Numbered from the stretch's first letter, positions 40,308-49,864 are shown. The stretch is 64,000 nucleotides of DNA from an uncultured Lachnospiraceae bacterium (GCA_900550285.1 URRW01000006.1:1-64000), one strand, 5' to 3'. The notes: a model not told the origin generated them from the sequence alone. Translations and numbers: made by a program.

Positions 40308-41564
40308 ATGAACAAGGAATTAAAGGAAGCATTGGATGTACTGGAGAAGGAAAAAGAGATCAGCAAGGAGACTCTTTTTGAAGCCATCGAGAACTCCCTG
40401 ATCACCGCCTGCAAGCAGCATTTTGGCAAAGCGGACAATGTGAGGGTAGAGATCGACCGCGATACCTGTGATTTCCTTTGCTATGCGGAAAAAGAGATCG
40501 TTCCGACGGAGGATGATGTGGAGGACGACTGCCTGCAGATCAGCCTGGACAAAGCGAGGGAGATCTCCAGACGCGCGGAAGTGGGCGGCATCATCCATGT
40601 GGAGATCAAATCCAAGGAATTTGGCCGTATCGCAACCCAGAACGCGAAAAACGTGATCCTGCAGAAGATCCGCGAGGAAGAAAGAAGCGTTGTTTACAAT
40701 CAGTACTTTGAAAAGGAAAAGGACGTTGTGACAGGCGTTGTGCAGCGCTATCTGGGACGCAACATCAGCATCAACCTGGGCAAGGCGGACGCGATCTTAA
40801 ATGAGAGCGAGCAGGTAAAGGGCGAGGTATTCAAGCCTACCGAGCGCATTAAGGTTTATATTCTGGAAGTGAAAAATACCCCCAAGGGTCCCCGTATTCT
40901 CGTAAGCCGCACCCATCCGGAGCTGGTAAAGCGTCTGTTTGAGGCGGAGGTAACAGAGATCAGGGACGGCGTTGTAGAGATCAAGAGCATCGCCAGGGAA
41001 GCCGGAAGCCGTACCAAGATCGCGGTATGGTCCAACAACCCGAACGTGGACGCGGTGGGCGCGTGCGTCGGCATGAACGGTTCCCGCGTCAACGCCATCG
41101 TAGACGAGCTGCGCGGCGAAAAGATCGACATCGTCAACTGGGATGAAAACCCCGGAAACCTCATCCAGAACGCGCTGTCCCCGGCAAAGATCGTGGCAGT
41201 TTTTGCAGATCCCGACGAGCGTACCGCAAAGGTTGTGGTTCCGGATTACCAGCTTTCCTTAGCAATCGGTAAGGAAGGCCAGAACGCCCGTCTGGCGGCG
41301 CGCCTGACCGGATATAAGATCGACATCAAGAGCGAGACGCAGGCGAAGGACGCGCCGGGCTTCCGTTATGAGGATTATCTCGAGGACGATTACGACGAAG
41401 AGGAAGAGGATTACGGAAACGGCGAAGAATATGCAGAGGATGAGACTGCAGAGGAATACGCAGAGGATTCCGAAGCCTGTGAGGAGGCATGCCCCGAGGC
41501 GGAAGAGCTGACAGAAGAAGCGGCAGATCCGGCAGAGGATGACAGCGAGGGCAGCAATGAATAA
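40308..41564 (+). CDS. nusA: transcription termination/antitermination factor NusA
   Basis: The 418-aa protein binds RNA polymerase and nascent RNA. Domains in order: N-terminal polymerase-binding domain (1-125), S1 domain (VVTGVVQRYLGRNISINLGK near 140), KH1 and KH2 (VGACVGMNGSRVNAIVDELRGEKID near 245, IGKEGQNARLAARLTGYKID near 318, each an RNA-binding GxxG loop), and a very acidic C-terminal tail (DDYDEEEEDYGNGEE). ATG 40308 follows GGAGG by five bases. The acidic tail is typical of Clostridia. Confidence 0.96.
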   Translation: MNKELKEALDVLEKEKEISKETLFEAIENSLITACKQHFGKADNVRVEIDRDTCDFLCYAEKEIVPTEDDVEDDCLQISLDKAREISRRAEVGGIIHVEIKSKEFGRIATQNAKNVILQKIREEERSVVYNQYFEKEKDVVTGVVQRYLGRNISINLGKADAILNESEQVKGEVFKPTERIKVYILEVKNTPKGPRILVSRTHPELVKRLFEAEVTEIRDGVVEIKSIAREAGSRTKIAVWSNNPNVDAVGACVGMNGSRVNAIVDELRGEKIDIVNWDENPGNLIQNALSPAKIVAVFADPDERTAKVVVPDYQLSLAIGKEGQNARLAARLTGYKIDIKSETQAKDAPGFRYEDYLEDDYDEEEEDYGNGEEYAEDETAEEYAEDSEACEEACPEAEELTEEAADPAEDDSEGSNE

Positions 41565-41829
41565 AAAGATTCCCATGAGGCAATGTGTGGGCTGCGGCGA
41601 GATGAAGGAAAAGCGCGATATGATGCGCGTTTTAAAGACGCCGGAGCAGACCTTTGTCCTGGATGCGACAGGCAGGAAAAACGGGAGAGGCGCCTATGTG
41701 TGCAAGAGTCTGGATTGCCTGAAAATGGCGAGAAAGAACAGGGGTCTTGAGCGTTCTTTCCGAATGAGTATTCCGGATGAGGTCTATGACAGTCTGGAAA
41801 AGGAGTTTGGTGAGAGTGAGACCGAATAA
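41557..41829 (+). CDS. ylxR: YlxR family RNA-binding protein (RnpM)
   Basis: A 90-aa protein with the YlxR signature: MRQCVGCGEMKEKRDMMRV at the start and KNGRGAYVC in the middle. In Bacillus the homologue modulates RNase P. It overlaps nusA by eight bases and its end overlaps the ylxQ-like gene, consistent with translational coupling in the conserved nusA-ylxR-ylxQ-infB arrangement. Confidence 0.93.
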   Translation: MNKKIPMRQCVGCGEMKEKRDMMRVLKTPEQTFVLDATGRKNGRGAYVCKSLDCLKMARKNRGLERSFRMSIPDEVYDSLEKEFGESETE

Positions 41830-42157
41830 GGTATTTTCCCTGTTGGGACTTTCCACGAGGGCGGGACGGTGCGTGAGCGGCGAGTTTATGACGGAGAAAT
41901 CCGTCAAGGACGGCAGCGCGCGTCTGGTGATCGTGGGAACGGACGCTTCCGCGAACACGAAGAAAAATTTCCGCGACATGTGCAGCTTTTACAAGGTCCC
42001 GTATTTTGAATACGGCACGAAGGAAGAGCTGGGGCATGCGATGGGAAAGGAAATGCGCGCTTCGCTGGCGGTAATTGACGATGGATTTGCCGGAACTCTG
42101 AAAAAGCATCTGGAAACAGCGGTGAATGAAACGGAGGGAACGGAATGTCAAAAATAA
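41810..42157 (+). CDS. ylxQ: ribosomal protein L7Ae-like protein (YlxQ family)
   Basis: The 115-aa protein has the L7Ae/L30e RNA-binding fold seen in YlxQ: KVFSLLGLSTRAGRCVSGE at the start, LVIVGTDASANTKKNFRDMC in the middle. I chose GTG 41810, five bases after AAGGAG; the longer frame starting at 41777 would lie inside ylxR. It overlaps infB by 13 bases. Binds kink-turn-like RNA by family inference. Confidence 0.9.
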   Translation: MRVRPNKVFSLLGLSTRAGRCVSGEFMTEKSVKDGSARLVIVGTDASANTKKNFRDMCSFYKVPYFEYGTKEELGHAMGKEMRASLAVIDDGFAGTLKKHLETAVNETEGTECQK

Positions 42158-45100
42158 AGGTGCATGAGCTCGCAAAAGAGCTGAATATAAAAAGCAAGGA
42201 CATCATCGGCTTTCTTCAGGAGAAGGGCGTTGACGTAAAGGTTGCCCAGAGCACGGTCGAGGGCGACGCAGTGGAATTGGTGAAAAAGAAGTTCGGCGCT
42301 GCCAAGGATGCGGCAGCCGGACAGCCGGCGGCAAAAGGGGCGCAGAATGCAGGCAATGCAGAGAAAGCGGATCAGCCGGCAAAAAAGGCGGAAGATCCTG
42401 CGGCAGCGTCCGCAGGAAAAGCAGCTCAGGAGGAAAGGATGGCGCAGGTGGAGAAGACGGAAACAGCAGAAAAGACGGCGCAGACTGTGGATACGCAGGC
42501 TGCAAAAGATACACAGGCAGCGGAGAAGGACGCAAAGTCCCATAAGAAAGCAAAGACGATTATCGTAGTGAACAACCCTCAGAACAGCCGCATGAAAAAC
42601 GGCGGAAACGGCGGCAGCGGAAATGAGAGAAGAGGGAACGGAAACGGCGGAAACGGGAATAACGGCCGCAGAAACGACCAGAATAAAAACGGAGGCAAGC
42701 GTCAGAACGGCGGCAGAAACGGAAACGGCATGCGCATGGAGAGCCGTCCTTTGATCAAGCCCCTCACAAAGCCTTCCCAGCCGGTCATGCCCGATGAGAA
42801 GCTTTTAAGCATCGAGCGCGCGGCAAAGGAAGCGGCGGCAAAGGCTGCGGCAGAGGCGGAACGCGCGGCGAAGGCTGCGGAGATCGAAGCGCAGAAGAAG
42901 GCGGAAAGCGCCGCAAGGGAGCGCCTTGAAAAGTCTGACAGGGCAGCGCGCAGCGAAAGAAGCGGCGACCGCGATAACAGAGGCGGCGACAGAAACAACG
43001 ACAGAAACGGGGCAAACCGCGGCGACAGAGGCGGTTTCCAGAACCGTGACAGCAGAGGCGACAGAAGCAATGACAGAAATAACGCAAACCGTAACGAAAG
43101 AGGCGGTCAGGGACCGAGACGGGATGGCCGTCCGGGCAATAACGGCGCTGCAAGGGATGGTCAGGGCTTTAATCGTCCTGCAGGCGCTGGCAGGAATGGT
43201 GCGGGCAATAACCGCCCTGGCGCAAATGGCGGACGCCCTCAGAACGGCGACGGAAGGCAGGACAATCGATTCAGAAAGCCGGCGGCGTCTAAAGGCTTTG
43301 CACCGGAAGCTCCGGCAAAGGATACGGATAAACGCCGTGACAACAGAAGCCTGAACCAGCAGGAGCGCGATAAGAAGTCCAGAAGAGACGCGATGTACGA
43401 GGACGACAACGCAGCAAAGCTGAAAAACAGCAAGCGGGCGGGACGTTTTATCAAGCCGGAACCCAAGCCTGCAGAGCCGGAGGAGACGATCAAGGTGATC
43501 ACGGTTCCCGATACGATCACAATCAAGGAGCTGGCTGAAAAAATGAAGATCCAGGCGGCGGCGATCATCAAGAAGCTGTTCCTGGAGGGCAAGATCGTGA
43601 CCGTAAATCAGGAGATTTCCTACGAGGATGCGGAAAATATCGCGATCGAGTACGACATCATCTGTGAAAAAGAAGTAAAGGTCGATGTGATCGAAGAGCT
43701 GCTGAAGGAAGAGGACGAGGACGAAAAGGACATGGTTTCCAGAGCGCCCGTCATCTGCGTTATGGGTCACGTTGACCACGGTAAGACGTCCCTTCTGGAT
43801 GCGATCAGAAAGACGAATGTGACCGACCGCGAGGCGGGCGGCATCACGCAGCATATCGGCGCCTACACCGTACAGATCAACGGACAGCCGATCACCTTTT
43901 TGGATACGCCCGGGCACGAGGCGTTTACGGCGATGCGTATGCGCGGCGCCAATGCGACAGACATCGCAGTTTTGGTCGTTGCGGCTGACGACGGCGTAAT
44001 GCCCCAGACGGTTGAGGCGATCAACCACGCGAAGGCTGCAGGCATCGAGATCATCGTTGCAGTCAACAAGGTGGATAAGCCGAGCGCGAACATCGACCGC
44101 GTAAAGCAGGAGCTGACAGAGTACGAGCTCATAGCGGAAGACTGGGGCGGCAGCACGATATTCGTGCCTGTTTCCGCAAAGACCGGCGAAGGCATCCAGC
44201 AGCTGTTGGAGATGATACTGCTGACGGCAGAGGTTCAGGAGCTGAAGGCGAATCCCAACAGAAATGCGAGAGGTATCGTGTTGGAGGCGCAGCTTGACAA
44301 GGGCCGTGGTCCTGTGGCGAGTGTGCTTGTTCAGAAGGGTACTCTGCATGTGGGTGATTTTGTTTCCGCAGGTTCCTGCAGCGGTAAGGTCCGTGCGATG
44401 ATCGACGACAAGGGACGTCGTGTAAAACAGGCGGGTCCTTCCGTTCCGGTAGAGATACTCGGTCTGTCCGACGTTCCCGAGGCGGGCGATGTATTCCTTG
44501 CCCATGAGAGCGACAAGGAAGCAAAATCCTATGCGGCAGCCTTCATCGAGCAGAACAAGGAGAAGAAGCTGGAAGAAACCAAGTCCCGCATGTCTCTGGA
44601 CGATCTGTTCAACCAGATCAAGGAAGGCAATTTAAAGGAGCTCAACCTGATCGTCAAGGCGGACGTACAGGGAAGCGTGGAAGCGGTGAAGCAGAGCCTG
44701 ACGAAGCTTTCCAACGAGGAAGTGGTCGTAAAATGTATCCACGGCGGCGTAGGCGCGATCAACGAGTCCGACGTAACGCTGGCGGGCGCGTCCAACGCGA
44801 TCATTATCGGCTTCAACGTGCGTCCTGACGCGACTGCAAAGGCAATTGCGGAGACGGAGGGCGTTGACATCCGTCTGTACAAGGTCATCTATCAGGCGAT
44901 CGAGGACGTGGAAGCTGCCATGAAGGGCATGCTGGATCCGGTATTCGAGGAAAAGGTGATCGGCCATGCGGAGGTGCGCCAGATCTTCAAGGCGTCCGCA
45001 ATCGGCAATATCGCCGGCTCCTATGTGCTGGACGGCGTATTTACAAGAGGCTGCAAGGTGCGCATTTCCAGAGAGGGAGAGCAGATCTTCGAGGGCAATC

Positions 45101-45240
45101 TTGCTTCCTTAAAGCGGTTTAAGGACGACGTAAAGGAAGTAAAGGCAGGCTTCGAGTGCGGTCTTGTATTTGAAGGCTTTGACAAAATGCAGGAGTTTGA
45201 TATTGTGGAGGCTTACACGATGGTGGAAGTGCCCCGCTAA
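42145..45240 (+). CDS. infB: translation initiation factor IF-2
   Basis: The 1031-aa GTPase positions initiator tRNA on the 30S subunit. An N-terminal IF2_N motif (VHELAKELNIKSKDIIGFLQ) is followed by a long low-complexity region (about residues 50-430) of Ala/Lys and then Asn/Arg/Gly/Asp repeats (GGNGGSGNERRGNGNGGNGN, NRGDRGG), a second IF2_N, and the G domain with GHVDHGKTSLLD (about residue 540), DTPGHEAF and NKVDKPS, then domains II-IV. ATG 42145 lies in the usual overlap with ylxQ. The N/R/G region is much longer than in Bacillus. Confidence 0.97.
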   Translation: MSKIKVHELAKELNIKSKDIIGFLQEKGVDVKVAQSTVEGDAVELVKKKFGAAKDAAAGQPAAKGAQNAGNAEKADQPAKKAEDPAAASAGKAAQEERMAQVEKTETAEKTAQTVDTQAAKDTQAAEKDAKSHKKAKTIIVVNNPQNSRMKNGGNGGSGNERRGNGNGGNGNNGRRNDQNKNGGKRQNGGRNGNGMRMESRPLIKPLTKPSQPVMPDEKLLSIERAAKEAAAKAAAEAERAAKAAEIEAQKKAESAARERLEKSDRAARSERSGDRDNRGGDRNNDRNGANRGDRGGFQNRDSRGDRSNDRNNANRNERGGQGPRRDGRPGNNGAARDGQGFNRPAGAGRNGAGNNRPGANGGRPQNGDGRQDNRFRKPAASKGFAPEAPAKDTDKRRDNRSLNQQERDKKSRRDAMYEDDNAAKLKNSKRAGRFIKPEPKPAEPEETIKVITVPDTITIKELAEKMKIQAAAIIKKLFLEGKIVTVNQEISYEDAENIAIEYDIICEKEVKVDVIEELLKEEDEDEKDMVSRAPVICVMGHVDHGKTSLLDAIRKTNVTDREAGGITQHIGAYTVQINGQPITFLDTPGHEAFTAMRMRGANATDIAVLVVAADDGVMPQTVEAINHAKAAGIEIIVAVNKVDKPSANIDRVKQELTEYELIAEDWGGSTIFVPVSAKTGEGIQQLLEMILLTAEVQELKANPNRNARGIVLEAQLDKGRGPVASVLVQKGTLHVGDFVSAGSCSGKVRAMIDDKGRRVKQAGPSVPVEILGLSDVPEAGDVFLAHESDKEAKSYAAAFIEQNKEKKLEETKSRMSLDDLFNQIKEGNLKELNLIVKADVQGSVEAVKQSLTKLSNEEVVVKCIHGGVGAINESDVTLAGASNAIIIGFNVRPDATAKAIAETEGVDIRLYKVIYQAIEDVEAAMKGMLDPVFEEKVIGHAEVRQIFKASAIGNIAGSYVLDGVFTRGCKVRISREGEQIFEGNLASLKRFKDDVKEVKAGFECGLVFEGFDKMQEFDIVEAYTMVEVPR

Positions 45241-45266
45241 AGTTTCAGAAACGGCATTTTTAGGGG

Positions 45267-45297
45267 AGCGCCCTTTTTCCGCAGGGAGAAGGGCGCT
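45267..45297 (+). promoter_or_regulatory. intercistronic hairpin between infB and rbfA
   Basis: AGCGCCCTT (45267-45275) pairs with AAGGGCGCT (45289-45297). There is no T-run after it, so it is more likely an mRNA processing or stability element than a terminator. Confidence 0.55.
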
Positions 45298-45315
45298 TCA
45301 GAAATAGAGGTTGGA

Positions 45316-45726
45316 ATGAGAAAAAACAGTGTAAAAAACAGCAGGATCAACGGCGAAGTGCAGCGCGTCCTGGCTGAGGTGATCCGCGGGGAGATCAAGG
45401 ATCCGAGGATCGCGCCCATGACGAGCGTGGTTTCCGTAGAGGTGGCTCCGGATTTAAAAACCTGCCGCGCCTACATCAGCGTTCTGGGCACGCCCGAAGA
45501 GGTAACGGATACGCTGGAAGGATTAAAGAGCGCGGAAAAATTTATCCGCGGCCGTCTGGCAAAGGAAATTAACCTGCGCAATACGCCGGAGATCCATTTT
45601 ATCATGGACCAGTCCATCGCTTACGGCGTGGACATGTCGCATAAGATTGATCTTGTCATGGCGGATCAGCGCGCGAAGAAAGGGGAGGATGAGGATGCAG
45701 AAAATTCTGGAGGAAGTGAAGAATAA
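45316..45726 (+). CDS. rbfA: ribosome-binding factor A
   Basis: A 136-aa KH-fold factor of 30S maturation: RINGEVQRVLAEVIRGEIKD, VVSVEVAPDLKTCRAYISVL and LRNTPEIHFIMDQSIAYG are family blocks. It lies 75 bases after infB and its last 32 bases overlap nrnA. ATG 45316 follows AGAGGTTGG. Confidence 0.95.
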   Translation: MRKNSVKNSRINGEVQRVLAEVIRGEIKDPRIAPMTSVVSVEVAPDLKTCRAYISVLGTPEEVTDTLEGLKSAEKFIRGRLAKEINLRNTPEIHFIMDQSIAYGVDMSHKIDLVMADQRAKKGEDEDAENSGGSEE

Positions 45727-46648
45727 CAGCCTCATCGCGATCAGCGGGCATGTGCGCCCGGACGGAGACTGCATCGGTTCCAGTATGGGGCTGTATCTGT
45801 ATCTGAAAAAAGCGCTGCCCGAAGCGGTAATCGACGTTTATCTGGAAAGCCCTGCGCCGGTATTTTCGTGCATCAGGGGCGTTGACGAGATCAAAACGGA
45901 CTGCGGCAAAGAGATCGTTTACGACGTGTGCATCGCGCTGGATACGGAGAGCAGCCGTCTGGGCGATGCGGAAAAATATTTTAAAACGGCGAAAAAGACG
46001 ATCAATATCGACCATCATATCAGCAACGCTGCCGGCTGCGGCAAGGTCAACTACTGTAAGCCCGACGCCAGCTCCACCTCGGAGCTTGTTTATGAGCTTA
46101 TGGATGAAAGCCTGATCGATGCAGACATCGCAAAGGCGATTTACATGGGGATCGTCCACGATACGGGCGTGTTCCAGTACAGCAATACGACGCCGCACAC
46201 GATGGAGATCGGCGCGAAGCTTCTGTCCTACGGCTTTGACCATTCAAAGCTGATCGACGAGACATTTTTTGAAAAAACATACCGCCAGCTTCAGGTAACG
46301 GGCAGGGCGTTTTTAGAGAGCATCGTGTTTATGGGCGGAAAATGCATCGTCAGCGGGATCGACGCAAAGATGATGAATTTTTACGGCGTAACGCCGAAGG
46401 ATCTGGAAGGCATCGTCAGCCAGTTAAGATCGGTCAAAGGCGTGGAGTGCGCGATCTTTTTATATGAAACGGGCACGCTGGAATACAAGGTGAGCCTGCG
46501 CTCCAACGGGGCGGTAAACGTGGCGGAGGTTGCGGCGTTTTTCGGCGGCGGCGGACATGTGCGCGCGGCGGGCTGCACGATGCGCGGGACGTTCCACGAC
46601 TGTGTGAACAATCTGTCGGCACATATCGAGAAACAGTTGGAAGGATGA
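45695..46648 (+). CDS. nrnA: bifunctional oligoribonuclease/PAP phosphatase NrnA
   Basis: A 317-aa DHH-family phosphoesterase that degrades short RNAs and 3'-phosphoadenosine 5'-phosphate. Motifs: GHVRPDGDCIGSSMGL (about residues 18-33), IALDTES, NIDHHISN (the DHH motif, near residue 107) and the DHHA1 signature GGGGHVRAAGCTM near 290. ATG 45695 follows GGGGAGGATGAGG and overlaps rbfA. Confidence 0.95.
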   Translation: MQKILEEVKNNSLIAISGHVRPDGDCIGSSMGLYLYLKKALPEAVIDVYLESPAPVFSCIRGVDEIKTDCGKEIVYDVCIALDTESSRLGDAEKYFKTAKKTINIDHHISNAAGCGKVNYCKPDASSTSELVYELMDESLIDADIAKAIYMGIVHDTGVFQYSNTTPHTMEIGAKLLSYGFDHSKLIDETFFEKTYRQLQVTGRAFLESIVFMGGKCIVSGIDAKMMNFYGVTPKDLEGIVSQLRSVKGVECAIFLYETGTLEYKVSLRSNGAVNVAEVAAFFGGGGHVRAAGCTMRGTFHDCVNNLSAHIEKQLEG

Positions 46649-46661
46649 GCAAGGAGGCTGC

Positions 46662-47645
46662 ATGAACGGCATTCTCAATGTCTATAAGGAACCGGGCTTT
46701 ACGTCCCACGATGTGGTGGCGAAGCTTCGGGGCATTTGCAAACAGAAAAAAATCGGCCACACAGGTACCCTGGACCCGGAAGCGTCCGGGGTATTGCCCG
46801 TTTGTCTGGGCAGCGCCACAAAGCTGTGTGAGCTTTTGACACAAAAGGATAAGGAATACCGCGCGGTAATGCTTTTGGGCTGCGAAACGGATACGCAGGA
46901 TACGACCGGGACCGTGCTTTCCGAACACGAGGTGACGGCTTCTGAGGAGGAAGTCCGGGAGGCAGTGCTTTCTTTTACAGGACATTACGACCAGATCCCG
47001 CCCATGTATTCGGCGTTAAAGGTAAACGGTCAGAAGCTGTGCGATCTGGCGCGCGCCGGAAAAGTGGTGGAAAGAAAGAGCCGTCCTGTCACGATCCATT
47101 CCATTGAGATCGAAGAGGTCAGCCTGCCCCGGGTAACGATGACGGTGTCCTGTTCGAGAGGGACTTATATCCGGACGCTGTGCCATGATATTGGTCAGAA
47201 GCTGGGCTGCGGCGCGGCGATGGAAAAGCTCGTCCGCACAAAATCGGGGCGGTTCGGGCTGGATCAGGCATACAGGCTTTAGGAGATCCAGCAGCTTTCT
47301 GACGAAGGAAGGCTTGCAGAGATTTTGATGCCGGTGGAGGCTGTATTTGAAGGGCTTTTGGCGCTGCAGGTGACGGAGGGCGGGCAGAAGCTTTTGGAAA
47401 ACGGCAATCCGCTGGAATGCAGGCATGTGAGGGCGATAGAAACAGCCTCAGACAGGATAGAAACAGCCTCAGACGGTTTGATGGATGCGGAAAAAAGAAG
47501 CGCGGATACAGATCCGGAGGGCGTTTTTGAGGACGGGATGCAGGCGCGCGTTTACGATAAAAGCGGGAATTTTACAGGCGTATACGAATGGCGGAAGGCA
47601 GAAATGCGCTTCAAGCCGGTAAAGATGTTTTTGGAAAAGCAGTAG
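46662..47645 (+). pseudogene. truB: tRNA pseudouridine-55 synthase TruB, interrupted by an amber codon
   Basis: TruB makes pseudouridine 55 in tRNA T-loops. The first 206 codons hold the whole catalytic domain: GILNVYKEPGFTSHDVVAKL, HTGTLDPEASGVLPVCLG with the catalytic Asp, and CSRGTYIRTLCHDIG. The reading frame meets TAG at 47280-47282 and then continues without interruption for 121 more codons (EIQQLSDEGRLAEILMPVEA and on to QARVYDKSGNFTGVYEWRK), the expected C-terminal domain. The stop stands where homologues have an acidic or polar residue before EI, so a single base change (for example GAG to TAG) explains it. The truncated product ending at 47282 may still be active, since the C-terminal PUA-like part is accessory. 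Confidence 0.88.
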
Positions 47646-47665
47646 GAAAGGAAACGGACAAAAGA

Positions 47666-48583
47666 ATGCAGATCATTTCCGGGACGGTTGATTTTGAATT
47701 GCAGGGCGCTTCGGCGGTGGCGATCGGAAAATTTGACGGGATGCACAGAGGGCATAAGGCGCTTCTGGAAGAAATCCTTCGCGCAAAAAAGGAAGGGCTT
47801 TTGGCGGCGGTGTTTACGTTCGAGCCTTCTCCGGCGGCATTTTTTTCGGGGAAAACGGTAAAAGGGCTTACCACGAAGGAAGAAAAGCGCCGGATGCTGC
47901 GCCAGCTGGGAATCGACGTGCTCGTGGAGTTCCCGCTCAACGAAAAAACGGCGGCAATGCCTCCGGAGGAGTTTATCCGGGACATTTTGTGCAGGAATAT
48001 GAAAGCGGCGTTTATCGCAGCGGGGACGGATCTTTCCTACGGAGATCAGGGAAAGGGCGATTACCGGCTGCTGGAATCGCTTTCCGGCGCGCATGGATAC
48101 CGGGTAAAAATTATCGAAAAGGTACAGGAGGGCGGGGCAGAGATCAGCTCCACCCGCGTCCGGGACTGCGTGGAGGAAGGCAGGATGGAGGAAGCGTCTC
48201 AGCTTCTTGGGGAGCCCTATGCGGTAATGGGAACGGTCGTGCACGGCAATCAGATCGGGCGCACGATAGGGTTTCCAACGGTAAATCTGATGCCTCCGGA
48301 GGACAAGCTGCTGCCGCCAAACGGTGTGTACCGCTCAGAGGTGGAGTGTTGTAAGGGGATTTACAGAGGGCTGACCAACGTAGGGGTCAAGCCAACGGTG
48401 GATCAGGGAAAAAACCCGCCGATGGGTGTGGAAACGTATCTCTATGATTTTGAGGGAGACATTTATGACACATTCATCACGGTGCGCCTTGAGTCGTTCG
48501 TGCGCCCGGAGCAGAAGTTTGAGGGGCTTTCGAGGCTGCAGGAGCAGCTCCGGAAGGACATTGCGGCGTGCGCGGAGGGATAA
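47666..48583 (+). CDS. ribF: bifunctional riboflavin kinase/FAD synthetase
   Basis: A 305-aa enzyme that makes FMN and FAD. The N-terminal nucleotidyltransferase has AVAIGKFDGMHRGHKALL (about residues 17-34) with the HxGH-like motif; the C-terminal kinase domain begins GRTIGFPTVNLMP and contains NGVYRSEV. ATG 47666 follows GAAAGGAAAC and lies 20 bases after the truB frame ends. Last gene of the translation operon. Confidence 0.95.
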   Translation: MQIISGTVDFELQGASAVAIGKFDGMHRGHKALLEEILRAKKEGLLAAVFTFEPSPAAFFSGKTVKGLTTKEEKRRMLRQLGIDVLVEFPLNEKTAAMPPEEFIRDILCRNMKAAFIAAGTDLSYGDQGKGDYRLLESLSGAHGYRVKIIEKVQEGGAEISSTRVRDCVEEGRMEEASQLLGEPYAVMGTVVHGNQIGRTIGFPTVNLMPPEDKLLPPNGVYRSEVECCKGIYRGLTNVGVKPTVDQGKNPPMGVETYLYDFEGDIYDTFITVRLESFVRPEQKFEGLSRLQEQLRKDIAACAEG

Positions 48584-48651
48584 ATTCCGGCCGCCGCATT
48601 TCGCTCCTGTTTTCTGTCTGCATCCTGACTTAAATTGAGAAATGGTTTTGC

Positions 48652-48689
48652 TTGACATTTTCATTGCTTTATATTTATAATGAAAATGT
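48652..48689 (+). promoter_or_regulatory. promoter and palindromic operator of the NlpC/P60 gene
   Basis: TTGACA (48652-48657) and TATAAT (48676-48681) with an 18-base spacer. A perfect inverted repeat, ACATTTTCATT (48655-48665) with AATGAAAATGT (48679-48689), brackets the spacer and -10 box: an operator for an unidentified dimeric regulator. Confidence 0.78.
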
Positions 48690-48755
48690 TACAAAAGTAT
48701 TACAGAATGTAACGGCGGCTGGGATGCCGGCCGCCGAAGAAAAAGGAGAGTAAGA

Positions 48756-49790
48756 ATGCGAAAAATCGGAAAACTTGGACTGACTGTTGTGGTCTGCGTT
48801 ATGTTCGCAGGGATGACAGTGAATGCAGGTTCAGCCGGGAAAACAGTCCGTACAGCAGTGCAGTCGGCGGGTGTGGGCAAGCTTCTGGACAGTACAGTGG
48901 ATGCCGGGGAATGTCTGGCGGCAGCCGAGGTAGCAAAGGAAGAACGCAGGAAAATATATGGATATGAAAATCTGGGCGTGGCGAAGGTAAATGACTACTT
49001 AAATATCCGTAAGGAGCCTTCGGAAACAGGAGAGCTTGTAGGGAAGCTTCCTAAAAACGCCGGAGCAGAAGTGCTTTCTGAGAAAGAGGGCTGGTATCAG
49101 ATAAAGTCCGGCAAGGTGACAGGCTATGTGCGCGCCGATTATATGCTGACGGGGGCTGAGGCAACGAAGCTTGCAGATCGGGAAGCTGCTGACATGGCAG
49201 TATGCAATTCCGGCGGTCTGCGCGTGCGTGAGGAAGCCAGTCTGGATGCGCCCGTGCTTACGCTGGTGGCGGAAGGCGAGGAGCTGGAAGTCGTGGAAGT
49301 ACAGGACGAGTGGGTCAAGATAATGCTGGACGATGAGGAGGCGTTTGTTTCCAAAGAATATGTAGATATCGCCAAGAAGCTGGAAAAGGCGGTGAGCATG
49401 ACGGAACTGAAATACGGGCAGGGTGTTTCGGATGTGCGTGTCGACCTGGTCAATTATGCGAAGCAGTTTTTGGGAAATCCTTATGTCTGGGGCGGAACGA
49501 GCCTGACGAACGGGGCGGACTGTTCCGGGTTTGTTATGAGCATCATGAAAAAATACGGCGTGAACCTCCCGCATTATTCGGGCAGTCAGGCGCAGCAGGG
49601 CACAAAGGTCAGCCTTTCCGAAGCGCTGCCGGGCGACCTTGTCTTTTATGCAAAGAACGGCACGATAAATCATGTGGCGATTTATATCGGGAACGGGCAG
49701 GTCATCCATGCGAGCAATCCGAGAACGGGTATCAGGATATCCAATGCGACTTATCGTACGCCCCATGTGGTAAAAAGGGTACTGTCGTAA
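48756..49790 (+). CDS. secreted SH3-domain NlpC/P60 cell-wall hydrolase
   Basis: The 344-aa protein has a signal peptide (residues 1-26, LTVVVCVMFAGMTVNAG), two bacterial SH3 repeats (about residues 75-135 and 140-200; VNDYLNIRKEPSETGELVGK and SGGLRVREEASLDAPVL) and a C-terminal NlpC/P60 peptidase (about residues 225-344). The catalytic triad is visible: Cys in NGADCSGFVMSI, His in NHVAIYIGNG and a second His in VIHASN. Such enzymes cut peptidoglycan stem peptides. ATG 48756 follows AAAAAGGAGAG. Promoter and operator at 48652-48689. Confidence 0.93.
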   Translation: MRKIGKLGLTVVVCVMFAGMTVNAGSAGKTVRTAVQSAGVGKLLDSTVDAGECLAAAEVAKEERRKIYGYENLGVAKVNDYLNIRKEPSETGELVGKLPKNAGAEVLSEKEGWYQIKSGKVTGYVRADYMLTGAEATKLADREAADMAVCNSGGLRVREEASLDAPVLTLVAEGEELEVVEVQDEWVKIMLDDEEAFVSKEYVDIAKKLEKAVSMTELKYGQGVSDVRVDLVNYAKQFLGNPYVWGGTSLTNGADCSGFVMSIMKKYGVNLPHYSGSQAQQGTKVSLSEALPGDLVFYAKNGTINHVAIYIGNGQVIHASNPRTGIRISNATYRTPHVVKRVLS

Positions 49791-49822
49791 ATCATAAGTG
49801 AGTTAGTTATAGTGAAACAGGT

Positions 49823-49864
49823 AAGGTCAGGGGATGTCGGAAAATAGACAGCTCCTGACCTTAT
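49823..49864 (+). terminator. hairpin after the NlpC/P60 gene
   Basis: AAGGTCAGG (49823-49831) pairs with CCTGACCTT (49854-49862); only TTATT follows, so it is a weak terminator or mRNA end. Confidence 0.5.

Noticed and set aside
42805..44505. Long minus-strand open frame inside infB
   Set aside because: It mirrors the biased third positions of the essential IF-2 gene and matches no known protein.
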